Virus record (IMG/VR): IMGVR_UViG_3300018036_001349
Span: 1-64,000 of that record
Reading direction: 5' to 3' (one strand)
From: a virus
Length of the DNA: 64,000 bases
The notes under the pieces were generated by a model. The model did not search any database. It had not been told where the DNA came from and saw nothing but the letters and a program-made list of their open reading frames with translations. Positions 41,834 to 53,800 of the stretch are shown here, in pieces (within the stretch, counting starts at the first letter, position 1; the number at the start of each line of letters is the position of its first letter). The position numbers and the translations under genes are program-made.

Positions 41834-44800
41834 ATGGCTAAAAGAATTCGTTCTGAGCAGTTTCTTCCAGAAATTTTTCAAACACCTACAAACAAACAAT
41901 TGCTGCGATCTACACTAGACCAACTGTACCAAAACCCAAAATTAAAACCAACACAAGGTTATATTGGGCGAAAAATCGGCCCTGGTGTTACTGCTAGTGA
42001 CAATTATGTGCTGGAGCCAACCGAAACTAGAACAAACTACCAAATGGAACCAGGAGTTGTTCAGCTTAAACCAAATACAAATCAAGTTGAAAATGCAATC
42101 ACTTATCCAGGTATCATTGACAGTTTAAAAATGCAAGGCGCTGATGTTTCACGCCACGACAGATTGTTTAACAGTGAATATTATAGCTTTGATCCATTTG
42201 TTGATTATGACAAGTATGTAAATTTTGGGCAATACTATTGGGTACCCAGTGGACCAGATAGTGTTGATGTATTTTCAAATTCCATTCCTGTACAAGATGA
42301 TTTTGATGTAGAAGACACAGACGACGGATACACCTTCTCCGGTGAAGCTGGTACGTTACCTACGTTGTCTTTTGTACGTGAAGGGAACTATACTTTTAAT
42401 ATTAACAGCCCGGGTAACAACTTTTGGATACAAAGTGTTCCAGGTACAAGTGGAGTAGTACCATCTCAGCCAAACCAATCGTCAAGACAGGTATTAGGCG
42501 TATCTAACAACGGCGAGGACGCCGGTACTGTTACATTTGATGTACCTGCTAAAAGCGCACAGAACTTTTACTTTACACTCACTGATATTGGGGCAACTGA
42601 TTTAATTGACGGTACACTAAAGTTTACTGATATTAACAATCAGTATGTTGACGAATTCCTTGCTACCAATGGCGGCATTGACGGAATTTCTGATTTAGAA
42701 AATCGTACATTAATTTTAACAAACACTGGCAACGATGGCTGGGAAATCCAAACGCCGTTTGACACAGAAGGAAACGGATACGGAGAAAACCCATTTGACG
42801 ATTCTACTCCAATAGCAACTGATGCTGAAAGATATGTGCAATGGAGAATTAACTTTAACTATGCAGATCCAGATCGTCCGTACATGGAGCTTACTGTTAA
42901 TCAGAGTATTGCAAATCTAAGCAAAACAAACATTGAATACGGTGCAAACAATGCTGGTGCTACTTGGTATAAAAATGCTGAAGGTACAATGGAGCGCCAA
43001 CCTCTTATTACTGCTAACTCTGATATTCTTTACTATCAAGATGGCAGTGACGAAACAAATTTTGGTATCATACGCATTGTTGATCAAGAGAATGCCGCAG
43101 ATTTAAACATATCTGAAATACTTGGGAAAACAAATTACACATCTCCCAATGGTGTTGTGTTCACTAATGGTCTTAAGGTACGTTTTATTGGAACGGTTGT
43201 TCCTGCAAGTTACGAAAACAACGAATATTATGTCGAGGGAGTTGGAACTTCTATTGACTTGTTATTAACAGATAATTTTGTTACTCCAGAGAAGTACACA
43301 GCCAGTACCAGTGTGCCATATGACTCTAACCCATATGATGAAGGCAATTTTGATGAAACACTGAATGCACCAACTGAGCAAGATTATTTAACAGTCAACC
43401 GTGCAAGCATAGACCGCAACGCCTGGAGCCGCAGCAACAGATGGTTCCATATTGATGTGTTGGACGCTACAGCAACATACAACAACGTTCCATTGACAAT
43501 CAACAATGACAACAGAGCCAAACGTCCTATCTTAGAGTTTAGAAAAAATCTAAAACTTTTCAATGCAGGTACAGAAGGTATTAATAGTATTGATATTATT
43601 GACTTTTCTGAAACAGATGCCTTTTCAAACATTAATGGTACAATTGGGTATTCGATCGACGGGTACAGCTTGATCTCAGGATCGCAGGTTATTTTTGCTG
43701 CTGATGCAGACCCCGAAGTAAGAAATAAAATTTACGAAGTACAGTTTGTTGAACTAACTCCGGGTGCTACGCCAATTATTGATTTGCAACCAGCAAGTTT
43801 AACAACTCCTGATGTGCCTGCTAACACCACTACAGTAGTAATGAGTGGAAACACACAACAAGGCAAAGCATATTGGTTTAACGGCACCAACTGGATCAGT
43901 GCACAGCAAAAAACCAAAGTCAATCAAGCACCGTTATTTGATATATTCGACAGTAATGGCTACAGCTACTCTGACACAACTGTCTATCCAAGTAGTACAT
44001 TTGTAGGTACTAAGTTGTTCAGCTATGCAGTGGGCAGCGGTGCAACGGATACTATTATCGAACAGCCTCTAAAGTATGCAACTATTGCTAATGTTGGCGA
44101 TATTGTATTCGACAATAACTTGTATGTCGATACATTTGTATACGTAAACGGTACAGTTAGTGTTACAAAAACAATCGACGAAGGCACAGTTAGGCAGTAT
44201 AATACTAGAACTACATTTGATAAACTGCTAGGATGGCAAACATCATTTACTAAAACAGTGCAACGACAAAGTTTCAGTTTTGAATACAAGTCTTTACCTC
44301 TTGTGTTGGATGTACAAGTAATTGCTGATAAATCATTGATTCCTGTTAAAGTGTATGTTGAGGGGCAGTTTGTTCTCCCGGAAAATTACACTTATGCAAC
44401 TAATGTTGACAGTACGACTACAATTACGTTTAATACGGACAAACAACCAGCAGTTGATGCAATCGTTGAAGTTCAAGTTATCAGTAACACTGAAAGCGGT
44501 GTTGCTTTTTATACTATACCAGTTAACCTTGAATCAAATGCACTAAACGAAAATAGCAACGGATTCACCTTAGGCACTATTCGTAAGCATTACGAGAGTA
44601 TTTGTCAAAATTTAGAAAACTTCTCCGGGAAGATTCACGGTGCAAACAATGTACGTGACCTCGGCAATGTTGTTCCGTTTGGCGGATTAATTCTGCAACA
44701 AAGTGCTCCATTGAGTATGATGACAAACTTCATTAATGGCAGGGACTTTGAGTTTTTTCGTGCATTGGAATTTAATGCAACTGAATACAACAAAACAAAA

Positions 44801-47800
44801 AATAAGATTTTAAACTATGTTGCACAAAATGACTGGCAATCAAAAACAACTGCCGAAATATTAGATGATACACTGGACGCAATAAACAGCGGCAAAAATC
44901 AACTAAGTCCATTCTATTGGACCGATGCTATCCCGTCGGGGCCTGTGTTCGAGTTAACAACATACACAGTTAGTGCAATTACTACAAACGTGTTTGACAC
45001 ACTTTATAGTTACAACATGTTTGCGGCAAATTATGCAGGTATATTGGTATACCATACACCGAAGAGCACCGGAATCGAGACTATCCTAATTGGTAACGGA
45101 CACGACTATACGGTAGCAGCCGACGGCCCTCGTATCACAATTAATACTGAGAATGTTACATTAGCAACAGGTGACATTATCAGTATCCGCGAATATACTT
45201 CAACATCTGGCAGTTATGTGCCAGCAACCCCGTCAATGATGGGCATGTACGAAATATTTAAACCAGAAAAATTTGAGGATACTACATACGTTGAACCGCA
45301 GCAGGTTATTCGAGGACACGACGGCAGTATAACAATTGCATGGGACGAAGGTGATTTTAGAAACAATGTATTGCTTGAGTTTGAAAAGCGAGTATACAAC
45401 AATATAAAAATTAGTGCCGAAAGCCGCAAAACGTTGCCTATTAGTGCAGCTGATGTTATTCCTGGTCAATTCCGTACCACTGATTACTCGTTAGCTACAA
45501 TTAATAGCATGCTTGCTGTTAGTTTCTTAAGTTGGGCAGGCGGTAATCGTGTTCCATATAAAAATCAAGATTACATTGCAACCAATGAATTTACTTGGAA
45601 CTATAGTAACAGTACCAATCGTTTGTCGGGCGATTCTTTACTAGGTGGATGGAGAGCAATTTACTTCCAATTATACGACACAGACAGCCCAGACACCCGT
45701 CCTTGGGAAATGCTAGGATTATCCGAAAAGCCATCATGGTGGGAAACACGATATGGCCCTGCGCCTTACACTTCGGGTAACTTGGTACTATGGGAAGATC
45801 TAGCAGCAGGCCGTGTTGCAGATCCAATTGCACCATATGTGCTGCCAGACTATGTACGCCCTGGTTTGTTGAATGTTATTCCCACTGATAGCCAAGGAAG
45901 ACTGTTATCACCATTTGACAGTGTTGTTGGCAACTATGACCAAAACAGTTTCAAAAAATCTTGGGTTACTGGTGACATGGGACCAGCTGAAACAGCCTGG
46001 AGACGTAGTAGTTATTATCCTTTTGCAATACAAAGATTACTTGCACTGACTAAGCCAGCAGATTACTTCTCGTTGTACTCTGACAGAGATGCTTGGAATT
46101 ATAATGCAGTCTTTGGTCAGTATTTGTTAAACAATAGATTTAGATTAAATGCGTCACAAATTGGAATTTATGGTAACGGCAGTATTAAGAACAGTTATAT
46201 TAATTTCATTGTTGACTATAATAGAGTTACTGGTTTAGACAGCACTACACTATTAACAGATAAGTTAGCAAACATTGATGTGCGTTTATGTTATAGAATG
46301 GCAGCGTTCAGCGATCAGAATTATTTAAAGATATTCAGCGAGAAGAGTTCTCCGAACAGTCTTAATGCTAGCCTGTTGTTGCCTGACGAAAGTTATCAAC
46401 TATTCCTGTACCAAAACCCAAGTTTCTCTGAAATACAATATAGCAGCGTTATTGTACAAAGAACTACAACAGGCTATACTGTTAGCGGGTACTCAACTAC
46501 AAAACCATATTTCAGCATACTAGAAAGTGTACCAAGCGGAAACTTCAACAGGATGACGGTGAATGGCGAAACATTCCGTGTTGCTAATACATATTCTAAC
46601 AATGTAATCACTGTGCCATATGGTTACGAATTCACTAGTAAAAACGGAGTTGTTGACTTTTTAGTTAGCTACGGCAAACTACTTGAGTCACAAGGTATGG
46701 CGTTTGAATCACGTGAAGATACAGTGATCCTTAATTGGGATCAAATGGCGCAAGAATTTTTATACTGGGCTGGGCAAGCTTGGATTGCAGGCAGTCTGAT
46801 TAATTTAAACCCAGCTGCTAATGTACTAAAATTAGAGCAGCCAAACAGCGTAGTCGAAAGTTTAAAAAACGAAAACATCAATGATGTATTGTTGGATCAG
46901 AACTATACTCCGCTAACAACAAACGAATATGCAGTCGAAAGATTGGACAATGAACTAAAATTAGTTGGTCTTAATAACCAAACCTTCAGTTATCTTAATG
47001 CAAGATTTACTAGCTATGAACACATTATTGTTTTTGATAATGTTAGTATCTTTAATGACCTTGTGTATGAACCAAAGACCGCAGCAAGACAAAGTCGCTT
47101 GTTATTGAATGGTTACACAGTGTATGATTGGAACGGTACACTTGATGCACAAGGATTTATTCTCAATGAGGATAACATTAAGCCCTGGGTTCCTAACCAA
47201 GCATACACCAAAGGGCAAATTGTTTTTTATAAGAATTCTTACTGGAGTGCAGTTGAACTATTAGCACCAACAGAAAAATTTGATTTCTCTAAGTGGATAA
47301 AAAGCGATTATAATAAAATACAAAAAGGGTTGTTGCCGAACCTTTCTAGTAAAGCAAGCGGTTTACAAGAAAACTATGATATACACACTGCAAATCTTGA
47401 AGACGATGCTACATTACTTGGTATGGGACTAATTGGATTCAGACCAAGACAGTATATGCAGAATTTAAACTTAGACGATATTTCGCAAGCCGGGCTATAC
47501 TCGCAATTCTTGGGAACAAAAGGCACACTACAGGCAGCCGAAGTCTTTAAGAGTGCCAATCTTGGCAAAGAACAAGCCGAATATGAAATATTCGAAAACT
47601 GGGCAATACAGCGTGGGATATATGGCGCAAGCGCAAATCGTAGTTACTATGAATTGCAACTCGACGAAAGCAAATTACTTGGTAATCCAACTACAATTGA
47701 TGTTGTTAATGCTGGTGAAACAAGTACCGCAAATCAAACAGTTTTAGTAAACAACTTATACAAACAAAGTTATAAAATCACCGATCCAGACATACTACCA

Positions 47801-50800
47801 ACAGTGTCTCAGATTCCCCAAGATGTGGGATTACCAAGTGCTGGTTATGTAAATTACGACGATGTTGATATTAAAGTTTTTGACTACAATGACTTGACAA
47901 ATGTTATTCTTAACATGGAGAAAGTTACTGTTGGCACTAATGTATGGGTAGCAAAGGACAATAGATATGATTGGAATATCTATAGGACCAATTTGGTTAA
48001 TGCCAATGTTGTCCGTGTATTTGATAATTTAAATGGAACATGTACAGTAACATTTGATGTTAATCACGGATTGTTAGCAGCTGATAGATTGGTTATTAAA
48101 TATTTCAATAATAATGTTGATGGCGCTTATATTGTTAAATCAGTAACAGGGCTAAAAACTCTAGTTCTTGATTTAGTACTACTCGGAAATACAACTGACG
48201 TAACTGGCAACGGTCGTGCGTTTGTGTTAGAAAGTGTTCGTGTTGCACAGCCGGCTGATATTGCTAACTTGAGCTTTGTAAACGACATATTGCCTACCAA
48301 CGAAGTGTGGGCTGACAATAACGGCAGCGACAACTGGGAAGTGTTGGAGAAAATTAATCCATTTGGCGAACCAAGTGACCTAGCCTCTCCTACCACTGAA
48401 ATGAATTCACGATTCGGTACAGCCATTGCCCAGGGATTGCGTAACCAAGGGTTAATAGTCGGTGCTCCAGGTTTTAATTCCGGGGTTGGCGCAATAAATG
48501 CCTACAATAGTAGCGAAGGTGTATATGTAGAAACTAGTACTATATCCCCTGCAACCACTGGATTTAGTGGATTTGGTAGTAGTTTAGCAGTAGGTGATTT
48601 TGATTGGGCAATTGTGGGCGCATCTGCTAGTGACAGCAATAGAGGTTACGCAGTTGCTATTAATAGAAATCCAACCAATGGTAGCTACAGGCAAACACAA
48701 ATCTTTGTCGGTGCCGCTGGTACACCAGAGCACGGGCACGGAGTAGCCATCAGTAGAGACGAACGCTGGATGTATATTAGTTCACCAGCTACCAACGAAA
48801 TTGACGCATATAACTTGGTCGATGTACAAAATCAAGCTATAGAATACACCGGCGATTCTACTACTACTCGATTTGCAATCACCCCAGATATCGTAGTTAG
48901 CGACCAAACACAAATTGGTGTAACTGTCAACAACATTAATAAACCAGTTGGCGGAGATTGGGTCTTAGAAACTATTAGCGGCGTAACATATGTAACATTT
49001 AATGCAGCACTAAACAACGGCGATGCATTGCGAATTACACGATTTCAGGGTTTTACAGACAACAACGCAGTTGCAAAAACTACATTTGATACCAGCATGT
49101 TGTACACTGTAAGTGACATTTATAGTTTTGCAGTATATGTTAATAACGTACTACAGCGCCCAACCATTGATTATACGTTTGTTGGCGATGATGTTGTGCT
49201 TACTTCGCCTGCAACAGGTACAGTTGTTATTAATTCAAAAAATTACTGGAAACACATTGACACATTTACTGTATCTGGCATAGTAGGCGGTGCCCGACTT
49301 GGGCAAAGCATTTCGACAACAACCGATGGACGTCAGATCATGATTGGCGCACCCGACGATACAGTTGGTTCTGACACTCTAGCAGGCACAGTTCATATTA
49401 TAGACAGGAGTGTTGAAAGATTTCAAGTAATCGATGCAACAGTTAAAACTTACACTGTTACAGATACCCCAAATGGCCCGGTAAGTGTCACTGTTAATGG
49501 CAATTATTTAATTCCAACTAATAACTTTAACAATCCGCAGTTTAGTGTTGCTGGCAATGTTATTACAATTGGCACTACTGCTAATCCTGTAACACTAAAT
49601 GTTGGCGATATAATTGAAATTGAAACCAACACTTTTAGACTGATGCAAAGCATACAATCAACTGCACCTGGCGCTAGTTATAATTTTGGTAGTGTAGTTA
49701 AAAACTGCCCAACAAATTGTAGTTTGTATGTCGGTGTGCCAAACGACAGTGCAATTAAACCCGAAGCTGGTAGTGTTGAGCGCTGGGCAAATCAAAGTAG
49801 ATTGTTTGGCACTATAACAGGAACTATTGCTAATCCAGTATTAACTGTTGGAAATAGTATTCGTATTAACAATTATTATGTTGTATTAACTGGTACAACA
49901 GTTGCGTCATTGGTTGGTGATATCAATGATGCAAATATTCCTAATATAACTGCAATTGACAATGCTGGTAAATTGCTTCTCACATTGCAAAATGTAGCTG
50001 CTGGCGATGAATTTATCAAGTTGCAAGTATTACCTGGTGCTGGAACAGCCTATGCTGATCTTGGAATTGAACAAATGGTATTTGCACAACAGATCACATC
50101 GCCAATAGTGCAAGCATATGGTCATTTTGGAACCAGTGCAAGCATTAGTAATAATGCACTAACACTAGTAGTTGGTGCACCAGACTCAACTGCAATTATG
50201 GCAACAACATTTGATGCTGCAACCACTGATTTTGATTCAGGTAGCACACCATTTAATGATCCAGTAACACAATCAGGCGTTGCAATAACATATGATTTCT
50301 TAAATGCAGCAAACCCAAGTATTACAAACTTTGGTAAATTTGTGTTTGGTCAACAAATATTTGACACAACTATAAACAGTCTTGATAAATTTGGATCAGC
50401 TGTTGATTATCGCAACGGTACGTTGCTAGTAGGTGCACCAAATAATGATCTTGATGATAGTACAGACCTTAACAGCGGCCGCACTATTCAAGTTATTAAT
50501 GCCAAAAAAGAACTAGCTTGGAAAATAGTATACAAGCAAGAGCCAGTTGTCAACACCGCACTTCTAAACAGTGTGTTCCTTTATGACAAGCGCAGCAATG
50601 ATGTTACTAATTACTTGGACTTCATTGATCCGTTGAATGGAAAAATACTCGGAGCAGCGCAGGCAAATATTAACTACACCGGCGGTGTTGATCCTGCTGC
50701 ATATAATACTGGCGAAGTAAACAATTTTGGTTCACAGTGGAACAGTAATCATCTCGGGGAAATGTGGTGGGATTTATCAACAGTTCGATTTATTGATTAT

Positions 50801-53800
50801 CACCAAGACACAATTGAATACAAAGCCAGACGATGGGGTCAACTATTTGAAGGTTCTGTTGTAGATGTGTATCAGTGGACAGAGAATACAGTGCCGCCAA
50901 GCGAATACACAGGAACTGGCACAGTTTACAGTACCACGAGTTACACTATGACAAGTGTGCTCGACAGTGCAGGAACTTTTGTAACTTATTATTACTATTG
51001 GGTAAAAGGCATCACAAGCGTAAGCCCGGGTAAAACTCTAAGTGCTGCTGGGGTAACACAGTATATCGAAAATCCACGTAGTAGTGGCATTAGTTATGCG
51101 GCTGCAATAACACCTAGCACAACAGCACTTTACAACTGTAATAGTTTTATTAGTGCTAAAGATACAATTTTACACATCGAATTTGATAAAATTGCAAACA
51201 CCGACAATGTCCATGCTGAATACGACTTGGTTACTGCTGGAAACCCTAGTAGTTTCCTTGGCGCCAGCCTTTATAGAAAGTTACTTGATAGTTTCTGTGG
51301 CGAAGATACACTAGGCAACATAGTACCAGATGCAACATTAAGTGCAGCCGACGAGTACGGGGTTAACTTTAGACCAAGACAGAGCATGTTCAAAGATCGA
51401 TTCCTTGCTCTTGACAATTATCTATCACGAGCAAATAAAATTATGGCACTGTACCCTATTACAGACAGCAAGAAGTTTGATTTGCTTAATAGCGAAGAAC
51501 CAGAGCCGACTAAAGATAGTGGCGCCTGGGATAAACGAATTGCAACATATGCAGAATTGACATATCAAGACCTGCGTCAAGTTCCTGTTGGATATATTTA
51601 CTTGGTGGCAAGTGACAGCACTCAGCAAGGATTGTGGACAACTTATACAGTACAAGCAGATAAATCCTTGTTACTCAGTAGAGTTCAAACATACGATACT
51701 AAACTTTATTGGAGCTATGTTGACTGGGTAGCAGTAGGATATGATGCATCAATTAGCCCAAAAACTGAAGTTGCAGTATACAGTGACCTACTTGCATTAA
51801 CACCAGTAAATGGCCAAACAGTAAAAGTAACTGCAAATAGTTTTGGCAAAAGCGAAATATACCAATGGACTAGTGCTTCTAATGAATGGGTGCGTGTACA
51901 GCTCACTGATGGTACAGTTGCAATCAATAATACTATTTGGGATTATTCAATTGGGCGATTTGGGTTTGATACTGAAGTTTTTGATGCACAAAGATTCGAT
52001 CAAGCACCAAACACTGAAACACGTCAGATTCTCAAAGCATTAAATCAAGAAATATTCACAACAGACTTAGAAATTCATCGAAATGAGCTACTAATTCAAA
52101 CATTTGAATTTATTATAACCGAGCAAACAGCACCAGACTGGTTGTTTAAGACTAGTTTGATTGATGTTTCGCACAAAATTCGCGACTTGCTTCCGTATCC
52201 GATTTATAAACGTGATAACCAAGACTTTGTTAGCGATTACATCGATGAAATTAAACCTTATCATGTTCAAATTCGTGAATTTAACCTGCGTTATGAAGGC
52301 ATTGACAGTTACAATGGTAGTGCTACAGATTTTGATGTGCCAGCTTATTATGACGAGCTAAGACAAGGATTCATATCGCCTATCTTGGACAACAACACTG
52401 ACAATCCTATGTCATTGAGCAGCTTTCCTAGTACTGACCCAATATGGAAAACTTGGCCCTACAGCCAATGGATTAGCAACTACTTGCTAGAACTAAGCAG
52501 TGTTACTGTAATAAATGGTGGTTCGGGGTATACTGTTCCTCCACAAGTTATTGTAACAGGTGATGCAGATACACAAGCAACAATGGAAGCAAAAGTTAAT
52601 AGTGCTGGGCAATTAATTAGTGTAACTGTGCTTACACCCGGAAGCGGATATACGACTACTCCAATTATTACTATCTCGGGTGGCAACGGCGTTGGTGCAA
52701 CTGCAATTGCAGTGCTTGCGCCAAGTCTAGTTCGAGACATAGTAACAACAATCAAGTACGACAGAATTACTTACAACAGTCAAGTAGTTGATTGGCAAGC
52801 AAATACAGTTTATACTGCAAATGAACTTGTGCGATATCCTGTGCCTACTGTTGGCACGGTTGCTACAACACAAGCAAAAGTTTATCAAGTAATTGCAGAC
52901 TTTACTAGTACCTCAACATTCGATCCTGACAATTATACAATAGTTGATCCAAGTACACTAGACGGCGCAGACAGAACAATTGGTATGTATACGCCAACTC
53001 CATCTGATCCAGGTCGAGAATTAGCACAGCTAATGACAGGGATTGATTACCCTGGTGTACAAGTACAAGGACCAGACTTTGACCAAAACACCGGTTTTGA
53101 TGTAGGCAACTACGATATTAATCCGTTTGATAACATTGAGGTTGGCCCCGAGGGCTTGCCAACATACAGCGCCGAAATCTTGGATGTTATATATGAGAGC
53201 TCGTTTACTGATTCATACTTGGGAATACGTGCAACTGATATTAATGTTGAAGGTGGCGAATTTATCGACACATATAGCTCACATGCACCAGAGGAACTAG
53301 TCCCAGGTAGTGAGTTTGATACATTAGATCTCAAAGTTTACACTCGCCCAGGCAGTGATTGGTCTAATAACGGCCACGGCTTTAGCATCAAGGGTGTTAG
53401 CGTTGAGTACACCGGAGTTGGGACAACAGTTAGTTTTGCAGGTCTTATACAGCACCCCATTGAGCTTGAAGTTTATAACGAGCTCAGTGGACAAAATGTT
53501 GATCCAAGTAGCTACACTATTAATTGGGTTACTAAAGTAATTACACTTAATAGTGGAAATGTAGGAGATGTGTTTGATGTTCAAATCTATGGACTAGGAG
53601 GTGGATCGCAACTTTACAAAGAAAGTTTTGTAGGCAACACCATCACCAATGCAACACAGCAGATTAACGTAGCATACACAGAAATTGCCGAGATGGTTGT
53701 GTTTGTTAATGGCGCACTTTTTACAAACTACACTTATGCAGCCAGCGGCAGTTTTGCAACTGATGTAACATTTAATACACAGCCCACGTCAACTGATTGG

